From the NCBI GenBank assembly GCA_025352125.1, contig JANXTZ010000073.1:62001-126000 (forward strand): a stretch of DNA of 64,000 bases, given 5' to 3'. Positions 1 through 7,748 of the stretch are shown here, piece after piece. The DNA is from Deinococcales bacterium. GTDB lineage: Bacteria > Deinococcota > Deinococci > Deinococcales > JAAFIG01. Every line of letters begins with the position of its first letter. The first letter of the stretch is position 1. Position numbers and translations under genes: made by a program. A model generated the notes under the pieces. That model saw only the letters and a list, made by a program, of their open reading frames with translations. It did no database searches and had not been told where the DNA came from.

Positions 1-2076
1 TCACAAAACGTTGAAGCTGTCAAACTGGGCGAATTCAACGATTCGGGACGGCTCGAGTTGCGTTACGGCGACAAACTTGTGGGGCAGTTGGCGCTCGAGA
101 TTCTGCATGATGGTATTCCACAAAAAACCTTGCAGGCGGACGTTCCGAAACGCGGCGTGACCGTAGGGGCGAGGCGTGCCTCGCCCCTACCCGACACTGA
201 CATCACAACATCTTTGCTCGAGCTTCTGGCACACCCAAATATCAAATCCAAAGAACCCGTGATTCGTCGTTACGACCACGAGGTGAAGGGCGGCACTGCC
301 GTCAAACCCCTGGTCGGTGCTGCCAATCACGGTCCGAGCGATGCCGCCGTGCTCGTGCCGAATCCCTCGAGCCTCAAAACGATTGTTCGCGGCGTGTCCC
401 TCTCGAACGGCATCTGCCCACAATACGGTGAACTCGAGCCTTACGCGATGGCGTGGGCTGCGGTGGACGAGGCGGTGCGCAACGCGGTGGCGGTGGGCGC
501 TGACCCAGACCGAATTGCGATTCTCGACAATTTCTGTTGGGGCAACCCAACCCTGCCAGACCGTTTGGGAGGTTTACTCGAGACAACCCGTGGTTGTTAT
601 GATGCGGCGCTGGCATACGGCACACCGTTCATTTCGGGCAAGGACAGTCTGTACAACGAGTACACCGACGAATCTGGGGCGAAACACGCGATTCCTGGGA
701 CACTCTTGATTAGCGCAGTTGGCATTGTGCCTGACGTTCAAAAAACCGTGACGATGGATTTCAAAAAAGCGGACAACTTGATTTACGTGCTTGGTGAAAC
801 CCGAGGTGAATTGGGCGCGAGCCATTACGCGAAAATTCGCAAACTCGAGGGTGGCACAGTGCCGCAACCTGTTGCGAATCCGCTCGAGCGTTACCGTGCG
901 CTTCATAAAGCAATTCAGGCTGGTTTGGTGCAAAGTGCGCACGATTGCTCTGAGGGTGGCTTGGCGGTAGCACTGGCGGAAATGGCATTGGCTGGGCGTT
1001 TGGGCGTCGTGGCAGATTTGGTCACCATCGCACCTAATACACCCGATCAAACCGTGCTCGATCAAGCCACCACGTTGTTCAGTGAAACCGCAGGCAGGAT
1101 CATTCTCGAGGTGCGCCCTGAAGACTCTGAACCATTCGAGGCATTGTTTGCTGGGCAGGATTTGTCATTGTTTGGTAATGTTGCCCAGGAAAAAGAGTTC
1201 ACAATTTTCTGGCACGGCGACGCGATTCTGAATACCAATATTGATGCCCTCGAGACGGCATGGCGCGGCGAACTTGCACCAAATCCAGTTTTGAGCAAAC
1301 CTCGAGCGACAGTTTCGGCGTTGACAGGTTCTAAGCCCGTGATGATTTTGCACGCCAACGGCAGCAACCGTGACCGTGACGCGGCGCTTGCCGTCAAACT
1401 TTCGGGTGGAAATCCTGAAATCGTTCACATCAACCAACTGCTGGATGGTGACCGCAAACTCGAGGATTACGCCATGCTGATCGTGCCTGGTGGTTTCTCG
1501 TATGGTGACGATCTGGGTGCTGGCGTGCTCTGGGCGCTCGATTTGCGGGCACGTTTTGACGATCAACTGACAAAGTTCGTGAAATCGGGTCAACCCGTGC
1601 TGGGCATCTGCAACGGTTTTCAAACGCTGGTCAAAGCTGGAATCTTGCCTGGTGACGGTCTCCAGACGCGAACCAGCACCTTAACGTTCAACCAATCAGG
1701 GCATTTTGAATGTCGCTGGGTGACACTCGAGGTCAATAAAAACTCGAGCAGCGTGTTCTTGCAAGGCTTGGATGATGTGATCGATTGCCCTGTCGCCCAC
1801 GGCGAAGGTCGTTTTCTGGTTTCTGACAACGCCACCTTTGAGCATTTGAAAACCAACAACCTGATTGCCCTGACCTACGCAGAAAATACCTATCCCGCCA
1901 ATCCAAATGGCAGCATCTCGAGCATCGCAGGCATCAGCAACGCCGCAGGCAACGTGCTGGGTTTGATGCCGCATCCCGAGAATCATATCTTTGATTGGCA
2001 ACATCCTCGAGTTCACCGCAACGAGCGCGGCGCGAGCGGTTTGGTCTTGTTCCAAAACGGTCTTAAAAACGCTTAA
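1..2076 (+). CDS. purL: Phosphoribosylformylglycinamidine synthase, PurL-PurQ fusion, 5' truncated
   Basis: This is the C-terminal part of FGAM synthase, which converts FGAR to FGAM with glutamine and ATP in de novo purine synthesis. The frame is open from base 1, so the start lies outside the window. The first ~450 residues are the PurL synthase (RRYDHEVKGG, then the AIR-synthase-like C domain). The last ~250 residues are a class I glutamine amidotransferase, with the nucleophile Cys in LGICNGFQ and His/Glu in LMPHPE. Fused long forms are known in proteobacteria and some Firmicutes; many other bacteria keep PurQ and PurL separate. Unusually, bases 163-190 inside the gene are a near-perfect palindrome, encoding part of GVTVGARRASPLPDTD in a linker. 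purC follows 116 bp downstream, so a purine operon is likely. Confidence 0.93.
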   Translation, partial: SQNVEAVKLGEFNDSGRLELRYGDKLVGQLALEILHDGIPQKTLQADVPKRGVTVGARRASPLPDTDITTSLLELLAHPNIKSKEPVIRRYDHEVKGGTAVKPLVGAANHGPSDAAVLVPNPSSLKTIVRGVSLSNGICPQYGELEPYAMAWAAVDEAVRNAVAVGADPDRIAILDNFCWGNPTLPDRLGGLLETTRGCYDAALAYGTPFISGKDSLYNEYTDESGAKHAIPGTLLISAVGIVPDVQKTVTMDFKKADNLIYVLGETRGELGASHYAKIRKLEGGTVPQPVANPLERYRALHKAIQAGLVQSAHDCSEGGLAVALAEMALAGRLGVVADLVTIAPNTPDQTVLDQATTLFSETAGRIILEVRPEDSEPFEALFAGQDLSLFGNVAQEKEFTIFWHGDAILNTNIDALETAWRGELAPNPVLSKPRATVSALTGSKPVMILHANGSNRDRDAALAVKLSGGNPEIVHINQLLDGDRKLEDYAMLIVPGGFSYGDDLGAGVLWALDLRARFDDQLTKFVKSGQPVLGICNGFQTLVKAGILPGDGLQTRTSTLTFNQSGHFECRWVTLEVNKNSSSVFLQGLDDVIDCPVAHGEGRFLVSDNATFEHLKTNNLIALTYAENTYPANPNGSISSIAGISNAAGNVLGLMPHPENHIFDWQHPRVHRNERGASGLVLFQNGLKNA
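163..190. repeat. 28-bp palindromic element inside purL
   Basis: The arms are GTAGGGGCGAGGC and GCCTCGCCCCTAC around a 2-base centre. Every base outside the centre pairs. It lies in frame in the purL coding sequence. The shape and composition (GGGGCGAG arms) resemble the palindrome behind the tmRNA at 10176-10219, which suggests one family of small mobile palindromes; that relationship is inference. Confidence 0.75.
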
Positions 2077-2105
2077 AGTAAATCCCTCAACAAAGCACCA
2101 AAACT

Positions 2106-2131
2106 CCCTTCTCTCGATGTTGAGAGAAGGG
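2106..2131. repeat. Inverted repeat in the purL-purC gap
   Basis: CCCTTCTCTC and GAGAGAAGGG form a perfect 10-bp stem with a 6-nt loop, followed by GTTGGGGATGAGAG. No T-run follows on the plus strand, so it is not a good Rho-independent terminator. It resembles interspersed repeats of the kind GGGAGAAGGGTTGGGGATG found in many bacterial genomes. Confidence 0.55.
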
Positions 2132-2192
2132 TTGGGGATGAGAGAAGAATAATCAGCAGTCTCTCGAGTTTCACAGTAAAGAAGGTCAACCC

Positions 2193-3149
2193 ATGCTCAC
2201 CCATCAAGAATTGTTAGAAGCCGTCCCCAATGCCCTCGAGCATGTCGATTTAACGGGTTTTGGCACAAAATTCACTGGAAAAGTTCGTGACATGTACCAC
2301 CACAATGGCTCGAGAATTTTGATCACCACAGACCGAATCAGTGCGTTTGATGTTGTGCTTGGCACGATTCCGTTTAAGGGGCAGGCTTTAAATCAACTCT
2401 CGAGCTGGTGGTTTACGCAAACCAAAGACATCGTACCAAACCATGTGCTGTCCGTCCCCGACGAGAACGTGACCGTGGCTCGAGAAGCCGTGCCGTTGCC
2501 GGTGGAGGTGATTGTGCGCGGTTTTATCACGGGGGTCACCAAAACCAGTCTGTGGTCATTGTACGGGTCTGGAATGCGTGAGGCTTACGGCATAAAGCTG
2601 CCCGATGGTCTGCGCAAAAACGACGCGCTACCCGAGCCGATCATCACACCAACCACCAAAGCCGAGGCGGGTGGGCATGATGAACGCCTGACCCGCACGG
2701 AAATCTTTGATCGCGGTTTGGTCGCACCAGCCATTTGGGAGCAGGTCGAACGGGTTGCCGTGGCACTCTTCAAGCGTGGTCAAGAAATTGCTCGAGAGGC
2801 TGGTTTGATCTTGGTGGACACCAAGTACGAGTTCGGTTTGATCGAAGGGCAACTGGTCATTATTGACGAGATGCACACGCCAGACTCGAGCCGTTACTGG
2901 ACGCTCGAAAGTGTTGAGTTGGATGCGAGCAACCCGAAGAATTTTGACAAGGAGTTCTTGCGCGAATGGTTTGTGATGCACGGTTACAAAGGCGATGGCG
3001 TGCCACCCGTTATGCCGCCCCAATTTGTCGCGCAAGTTGCGGCGCGGTACATTGCGGCTTACGAAAAATTAACTGGACTCGAGTTTGTGCCTGGTGTATT
3101 GCCCGCCAATGCCCGAATTCAAAAGAATGTATTGGAAGCTCGAGTTTGA
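2193..3149 (+). CDS. purC: SAICAR synthase
   Basis: This enzyme joins aspartate to CAIR using ATP in purine biosynthesis. The 318-residue protein has the family opening GKVRDMY near residue 29, the ITTDRISAFD segment at about 45-55, and the ATP-site stretch VDTKYEFG near residue 208. Its length fits the longer bacterial and yeast-like form. The ATG is preceded by AAGAAGG at a suitable distance. It follows the PurL-PurQ fusion on the same strand and probably belongs to the same purine unit, although an inverted repeat sits between them. Confidence 0.93.
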   Translation: MLTHQELLEAVPNALEHVDLTGFGTKFTGKVRDMYHHNGSRILITTDRISAFDVVLGTIPFKGQALNQLSSWWFTQTKDIVPNHVLSVPDENVTVAREAVPLPVEVIVRGFITGVTKTSLWSLYGSGMREAYGIKLPDGLRKNDALPEPIITPTTKAEAGGHDERLTRTEIFDRGLVAPAIWEQVERVAVALFKRGQEIAREAGLILVDTKYEFGLIEGQLVIIDEMHTPDSSRYWTLESVELDASNPKNFDKEFLREWFVMHGYKGDGVPPVMPPQFVAQVAARYIAAYEKLTGLEFVPGVLPANARIQKNVLEARV

Positions 3150-3195
3150 GTTTTTGTACTGCTTGAGCCAAGATTTTGTCTTTCATCTGGTTAAA

Positions 3196-3226
3196 TTGAC
3201 GCGTATTTTGCAACTTGTGTTATCCT
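3196..3226 (+). promoter_or_regulatory. Probable promoter of the 3263-3730 gene
   Basis: TTGACG at 3196-3201 and TATCCT at 3221-3226 are spaced by 19 bp (18 if TTATCC is taken). They lie 37 bp before the ATG, which also has a strong AGGAGGTC ribosome site. Confidence 0.5.
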
Positions 3227-3262
3227 AAATTTGCAATGTATTTCACGACCTAGGAGGTCAAA

Positions 3263-3730
3263 ATGAAGCTTAAGAAATTGCTCATCGGTTTAATCGCGTT
3301 TTTAATGTTCGCCTCGCCCTCTTTCGCACAATCTTTCGGTGTACGTCTCGGTTATCCATTGGGTGTGCAGTACAGCACAGGTGATGTGGGTAAGCAAGGA
3401 ACAGGTTTTCGTATTGCCGTTGGAACAAGCTTTTTCCTCAACATTGAAGCGCAAGCCGATTTAATGCTGGGACAAATCAAGTTGGGTGATAGCGCTCCTT
3501 TAACCTTGTTTTACGGCGCTGGGCTTCATGCTGGTTTCTACTTTGGTAATGTGTTTATTCAGAGCGGTTTTTTCTTTGGACCGCAGGGCACAATTGGTCT
3601 TGAATACGTACTGCAAAAAGGACTCTCGTTATTTGTGGATACCAGCCTCGGTTTGGATATCGTCCTTGGCTCCGCAAGCCCGATCCAGTTTTTCTACAGT
3701 GGTGCTTTCGGAATCAGTTTTAAAATATAA
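3263..3730 (+). CDS. Small secreted or envelope protein, unknown function
   Basis: The 155-residue product starts with a clear signal peptide: KLKK, a hydrophobic stretch, then SPSFAQ as the cleavage region at about residue 22. The mature part is rich in glycine and aromatic residues with alternating hydrophobic short strands and ends in FGISFKI, which is compatible with a small beta-barrel or beta-sandwich in the envelope. I recognise no catalytic motif. It has its own promoter, a strong AGGAGG ribosome site and its own terminator, so it is a single-gene unit, probably well expressed. Confidence 0.75.
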   Translation: MKLKKLLIGLIAFLMFASPSFAQSFGVRLGYPLGVQYSTGDVGKQGTGFRIAVGTSFFLNIEAQADLMLGQIKLGDSAPLTLFYGAGLHAGFYFGNVFIQSGFFFGPQGTIGLEYVLQKGLSLFVDTSLGLDIVLGSASPIQFFYSGAFGISFKI

Positions 3731-3746
3731 GGTTTCAATCATCGCT

Positions 3747-3773
3747 AAAGGGCGGCGCAATGCCGCCCTTTTT
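3747..3773 (+). terminator. Rho-independent terminator
   Basis: AAAGGGCGGC and GCCGCCCTTT form a 10-bp stem with a 5-nt loop, and the T-run continues to 3773. It lies 17 bp after the stop of the small secreted protein gene and just before the recF promoter. Confidence 0.85.
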
Positions 3774-3802
3774 CTATTGCATCAAAGCCAATGCTCTGGC
3801 GC

Positions 3803-3808
3803 TAGAAT
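3803..3808 (+). promoter_or_regulatory. -10 box for leaderless recF
   Basis: TAGAAT lies 7 bp before the ATG of recF, with no Shine-Dalgarno sequence between. This fits transcription starting at or near the start codon. Confidence 0.5.
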
Positions 3809-3815
3809 AAAGCCA

Positions 3816-4859
3816 ATGATCTTGCGCAGTTTGCAAACCCTGAATTACCGTCATCTCGAGGCTGGCAAACTCGAGTTTCCGCTCGGTTTGATCGCGGTGG
3901 TGGGCGGCAACGCGCAGGGCAAAACCAATTTGCTCGAGGCAGCATTTGTTTGCCTGACGGGGGTGCTCGAGGTCAGCAGGGTCGAAACCGTGATTCGGCT
4001 GGGGGAACTTGAGGCGTTTGTTGGGGTGGAACTCGAGCGCGAGGACGGCATCAGCAAGCTCGAGGTGGGGCTTGCAAAGGGCAAGAAGTTGGCGAAGGTT
4101 GACGGCGTGCGGGTCAAAACGGCTGATCTGGCGCGGCACGCGTCGGCGGTCTTGATTCGTCCAGAGGATGCGGATTTGGTGCACGGTTCGCCATCAACGC
4201 GGCGAGCGTTTTTGGATGCGCTCGTCTCGAAGATGTCACCGCGTTATGCCCAAGCCTTGGTGCTCTATGAGCGCACTTTGGCGCAACGCAATGCGGCGTT
4301 AAAAATTGGCGGCGTGGGTTTGGAGGTCTGGGATGCGCGGTTTGCCGAGTTGGGCGCGGAAATCATGCGCTTGCGGCGACGCGCCGTGAACAAACTCAAA
4401 ACCCTGACCGAAATCGCGCACAGCAATCTGGCGGGCAACAGCAAAAAACTCGAGTTGAACCTTGTGGAAACCGCAAGGCTCGAAGATTTTCAGACGCATT
4501 TGAGCGAAAAACGCCGTGAGGAGCTGGCTCGAGGCTCGAGCGCGATTGGACCGCACCGCGACGACCTCGAGATCAAACTTGGGAACGTGCTGGCGCTCGA
4601 TTATGCCTCTCGAGGTGAGGCGCGAACCATCGCGCTTGCCATGCGCAAAGCCGAATTTGATTTGTTAAAAGAAAAATTTGGTGAAGCGCCAGTATTGTTG
4701 ATTGACGATTTCAGCGCCGAACTCGACGCGCACCGCCGCAAGTTCTTGCTCGAGCTAGCCTCGAGTGTGCCGCAAGCGATTGTGACTGGAACTGAAGCAC
4801 CCGACCAAGCCAGCAAATTGTTCAAGATCGAAAATGGCAGACTCGAGGTGCAAGCATGA
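3816..4859 (+). CDS. recF: DNA replication/repair protein RecF
   Basis: RecF is an SMC/Rad50-like ATPase that loads RecA at gapped DNA with RecO and RecR. The 347-residue protein has the Walker A motif GNAQGKT at residues 31-37, a signature-type SRGEARTIALA segment in the last quarter, and Walker B LLIDDFSAELD near residue 300. The frame is open further upstream, but the ATG at 3816 gives the standard RecF N terminus and has a -10 box just before it. The downstream gene is DciA-like, a pairing that recalls recF-DUF721 neighbourhoods near the replication origin in other bacteria. No dnaA, dnaN or gyrB is in view. Confidence 0.93.
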   Translation: MILRSLQTLNYRHLEAGKLEFPLGLIAVVGGNAQGKTNLLEAAFVCLTGVLEVSRVETVIRLGELEAFVGVELEREDGISKLEVGLAKGKKLAKVDGVRVKTADLARHASAVLIRPEDADLVHGSPSTRRAFLDALVSKMSPRYAQALVLYERTLAQRNAALKIGGVGLEVWDARFAELGAEIMRLRRRAVNKLKTLTEIAHSNLAGNSKKLELNLVETARLEDFQTHLSEKRREELARGSSAIGPHRDDLEIKLGNVLALDYASRGEARTIALAMRKAEFDLLKEKFGEAPVLLIDDFSAELDAHRRKFLLELASSVPQAIVTGTEAPDQASKLFKIENGRLEVQA

Positions 4860-4913
4860 ATTCTCAAACGCTTGGCTTAGGGTTTGAAGCTTACCGACTG
4901 GAGCTTTTCTCTC

Positions 4914-5876
4914 ATGCCTGAAGCCTTCCGCAAAAAGCGCAAAGGCGCGGTTCGTCCAATCACCGACGTTTTAACGCGGGTGATGAACAAAACCAACCTC
5001 AAGCGCGGCATGACCAGGGCGCGTCCGTTGGTGGCGTGGTCGGAGGTCGTGGGTGTGCAGATGGCTCGGACAACCAGGGCGGTGGCGGTGCGTGACGGCG
5101 TGATGATCGTCGAGACGCAGGATTCGACGGCGGCAAATTTTTTCACCATGCAGCGCGGCTTGTACCTCGAGATGCTGCGTGAAAAGTTGGGTGATGAGGC
5201 ACCCAAGGATTTGCGTTTTCAGATGGGTGTGTTCGAGCACAAGGTGGTTGGGACAAAAAAAACACGACTTCCGGCGCTCTCCAAGCTCGAGAAGGCTCGG
5301 GTGGGTGTATTGTTGGAACTGACCCCAACCGACATGCAGCCACTGGTGCGCAAGACCGCCGAGGCGCTTGAGCGGGTGCGGGCGGAGCGGCTGCGGCGCG
5401 GATTCTTGCCGTGTCCCGTGTGCAGCAGTTTGACCGAACCCGAACCGAACGGCGCGGTTTTGCCATGTTCGCATTGCAAGAACACGATGGCGAACCCGTT
5501 GGTGCAATCGGCGTGCAAGGCTTTGATTCGCAATCCCGATTTGGCGCTGGGGTCTGATCAAAACGGTTCGCTCGAGAAATTGTTTATTGGCGCGACGGGC
5601 GATGCGGTGGATTGCGCGGTGTTTTTGGCGCTCGAGTATTTTCAGGGGCAGCTTGAGATGCTTCTAATGCAGGTCGTGAAATCCCGTGGGCGCGGGCGTC
5701 CAAAAAAATTGCTCGAGCCTGAGGCTCCGCCGGAGATGTTGTTTTACCTGGAGGCGACGGCAAAGGCATTTTTGGCGCTCAAGTTGGGGAAGTCTGTCGC
5801 CGTGGTCACCCGTAAAGATTACTCGGATTTGCCCGAACGCGTGCGGCATGTGCTCATCGCTGGGACTGGGTTTTGA
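4914..5876 (+). CDS. DciA-like (DUF721) protein with C-terminal zinc ribbon
   Basis: The first ~110 residues match DUF721/DciA, the loader/operator of the DnaB helicase in bacteria lacking DnaC (family knowledge). The 320-residue product is much longer than typical DciA. Around residues 165-190 it carries CPVC and CSHC pairs, a probable zinc ribbon, followed by an alpha-helical tail with a basic GRGRPKK patch. I chose ATG 4914, preceded by GGAG; an in-frame TTG at 4884 is possible. It follows recF by 54 bp and is probably co-transcribed. The role of the extra C-terminal domain is unknown to me. Confidence 0.75.
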   Translation: MPEAFRKKRKGAVRPITDVLTRVMNKTNLKRGMTRARPLVAWSEVVGVQMARTTRAVAVRDGVMIVETQDSTAANFFTMQRGLYLEMLREKLGDEAPKDLRFQMGVFEHKVVGTKKTRLPALSKLEKARVGVLLELTPTDMQPLVRKTAEALERVRAERLRRGFLPCPVCSSLTEPEPNGAVLPCSHCKNTMANPLVQSACKALIRNPDLALGSDQNGSLEKLFIGATGDAVDCAVFLALEYFQGQLEMLLMQVVKSRGRGRPKKLLEPEAPPEMLFYLEATAKAFLALKLGKSVAVVTRKDYSDLPERVRHVLIAGTGF

Positions 5877-5941
5877 GAGAGGGCTGAATGCCATTTTTGG
5901 GGTTCAGTATAAAAGAGGTTTCTCGAGGCTTTCCGGCGTGA

Positions 5942-5947
5942 TAGCCT
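5942..5947 (+). promoter_or_regulatory. -10 box for leaderless ppgK-like gene
   Basis: TAGCCT lies 6 bp before the ATG at 5954, with no ribosome site in between. Confidence 0.45.
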
Positions 5948-5953
5948 AGACCA

Positions 5954-6640
5954 ATGGCAAACGAGAAAATTTTGGTGATTGACGTTGGTGGGACGAACGT
6001 GAAGTTGCTGGCAACGGGTCAAACCCAAGCCCGCCGTTTTGATTCTGGTCCAAATTTAACCCCGCAAGACATGGTGAATGGCACACTCGAGACAATCAAG
6101 GGCTGGGGGTTTAACGCGATCACCATCGGTTTTCCGGCTCCGGTCAAAGCTGGAAAAATCGCGCTCGAGCCGTACAATCTTGGCAAAGGTTGGGTCGGGT
6201 TTGATTTTGAAACCGCCTTTGGTTGTCCAATCAAATTTATCAACGATGCCTCAATGCAGGCGCTGGGCAGTTACGAGGGCGGCAAGATGCTGTTCTTGGG
6301 TTTGGGCACGGGCTTGGGTTCGACGCTGATTGCCGAGGGTGTGGTCTTGCCAATGGAACTTGGGCATTTGCCGTACAAGAAAAAGACCTTTGAAGATTAC
6401 GTGGGTCAACGTGGCATGGACGAGTACGGCAAGAAAAAATGGCGCGAATTTGTGCCTGAAGTGATCGGTCTTCTCAGCGCGGCGTTGTTGCCCGATTACG
6501 TGGTGCTGGGTGGTGGCAACACCAAAAAGCTCGAGTCCGTGCCGGAAGGTGTGCATTTGGGCAGCAATGACAACGCATTCAAGGGTGGTTTTCGTTTGTG
6601 GGAAACCTTAGATGGTATCAGTCAGAACAAGAAAAAATAA
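5954..6640 (+). CDS. ppgK: ROK-family kinase, polyphosphate-glucokinase-like
   Basis: The 228-residue protein opens with the phosphate-binding motif DVGGTNVK at residues 10-17 and has GLGTGLGS near residue 120, both typical of ROK sugar kinases. The small size and overall pattern fit polyphosphate glucokinase, which phosphorylates glucose with polyphosphate and/or ATP in the cytoplasm. The substrate assignment rests on family resemblance only. The C terminus is lysine-rich. The gene has its own leaderless-type promoter and converges on the asparaginase-family gene. Confidence 0.75.
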   Translation: MANEKILVIDVGGTNVKLLATGQTQARRFDSGPNLTPQDMVNGTLETIKGWGFNAITIGFPAPVKAGKIALEPYNLGKGWVGFDFETAFGCPIKFINDASMQALGSYEGGKMLFLGLGTGLGSTLIAEGVVLPMELGHLPYKKKTFEDYVGQRGMDEYGKKKWREFVPEVIGLLSAALLPDYVVLGGGNTKKLESVPEGVHLGSNDNAFKGGFRLWETLDGISQNKKK

Positions 6641-6679
6641 GTTTGGTTTACACGTTTGGTTTACAAGTTTGGTTTACAA
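6641..6679. repeat. Three tandem 13-bp repeats
   Basis: GTTTGGTTTACA plus one variable base is repeated three times, beginning directly after the stop codon of the ppgK-like gene and ending just before the stop of the convergent gene. No hairpin is evident. Confidence 0.8.
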
Positions 6680-6681
6680 GT

Positions 6682-7674
6682 TCAGTGTCGCTCGAGGTTA
6701 AACTCAGGCTTGATCTCGCCGATTTCGAGCCTCGCATGGTTTTTGAGGACGGTGCGACGGTAATCCGAGAGTTGGGCGTTGTCTTGCGCGACAATGCCCA
6801 GTTGCTCGAGAATCCGCAGCATGGCAATGTCTCGGGCGCGTTCCGTGCCGTCCTCGATTTTCATGGCGATGCCCAAGTTGCCGTGTTTGGCGTCACGCAC
6901 GGCAAGCACCATGAAGGCTTCTGCACCAATTTTGGAGATCAAATTTGGAACCTGCTGCATCAAATCCGTGTCAATGCGCTGTTCGCCCGCAATCAAATAC
7001 GGGTGTTCTCGCATGGCGTTAAAGGCAAACTCGAGCCGTGATTGGTAGGTTTTCGGCGCGGTTTCGGGCGCGGCAAAACGCGTCATGCCGAGTGCCACCC
7101 GCTCGAGTGGCACTCGGTAACATGGCACGCTGCAACCATCTACCGCAATCTCGAGGTTGTCGGTTTCCATGAGGCTGCGAATGTCGCTGGCAATCTCGAG
7201 CTGATGTGGGTGATCGGGTAGCGCGTAACCTGTTGTAGGTAGACCCTTGGCGAGACACGCCGCCAGCATTCCCGAGTGTTTGCCGCTGCAATTGTGCTGC
7301 AAAACGTTGGGTTTTTGATTCGCTGCCCTCAGCGCCGCCCGAGCGCTGGCAGAAAATGGTTGATGCGTGCCGCAGACCAACCACTCGGGTTTCACGTCCG
7401 CTTTGGTTTGCAGGTCTGTCACAGTCGCCACATGAATCGGTTCGCCATTGTGCGAGGCCATCGCAATGGCAAGATGCTCAGAACCCAATCCAAGCTGCTC
7501 GAGGTGCGGGATCAAGCTTAATGCTTGAAACGGTTTGGCACTCGAGCGTAAAAAACTCGAGAAGTGCGGGTCGCCAAGACTGGCAATCAGTTTGCCGTCA
7601 CTGTTGACCACGGCGGCATGAACCTTGTGTCTGGACTCGAGCAGACCGCCACGTAAAACTTGAACGTAACCCAT
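6682..7674 (-). CDS. L-asparaginase of the AnsA/Rhizobium etli type
   Basis: The 330-residue protein resembles the thermolabile, structurally distinct L-asparaginase II family (PF06089), which hydrolyses asparagine to aspartate and ammonia and belongs to the serine beta-lactamase-like fold. Visible signatures are RSSAKPFQ at about residues 43-50, which holds the presumed Ser-Lys pair, and HNCSGKHSG near residue 130. It has no signal peptide, so a cytoplasmic location is likely. The ATG has TAGACT 6 bp upstream and no ribosome site. It diverges from the MFS gene at 7749. Confidence 0.8.
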   Translation of the reverse strand: MGYVQVLRGGLLESRHKVHAAVVNSDGKLIASLGDPHFSSFLRSSAKPFQALSLIPHLEQLGLGSEHLAIAMASHNGEPIHVATVTDLQTKADVKPEWLVCGTHQPFSASARAALRAANQKPNVLQHNCSGKHSGMLAACLAKGLPTTGYALPDHPHQLEIASDIRSLMETDNLEIAVDGCSVPCYRVPLERVALGMTRFAAPETAPKTYQSRLEFAFNAMREHPYLIAGEQRIDTDLMQQVPNLISKIGAEAFMVLAVRDAKHGNLGIAMKIEDGTERARDIAMLRILEQLGIVAQDNAQLSDYRRTVLKNHARLEIGEIKPEFNLERH

Positions 7675-7680
7675 GCGCCA

Positions 7681-7686
7681 AGTCTA
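7681..7686 (-). promoter_or_regulatory. -10 box for the asparaginase-family gene
   Basis: On the minus strand TAGACT lies 6 bp before the ATG at 7674, consistent with a leaderless transcript. Confidence 0.45.
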
Positions 7687-7737
7687 CCTGGTACTGGCTC
7701 AATGATTTGGCAGATGTGTAGCTCGGGTGACTTGGGT

Positions 7738-7743
7738 TAAATT
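7738..7743 (+). promoter_or_regulatory. -10 box for the MFS gene
   Basis: TAAATT lies 5 bp before the ATG at 7749, again with no ribosome site. Confidence 0.4.
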
Positions 7744-7748
7744 TTGGA

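Noticed and set aside
3528..3815. Upstream extension of the recF frame
   Set aside because: It overlaps the small secreted protein gene and a terminator; RecF homology starts at the ATG at 3816.
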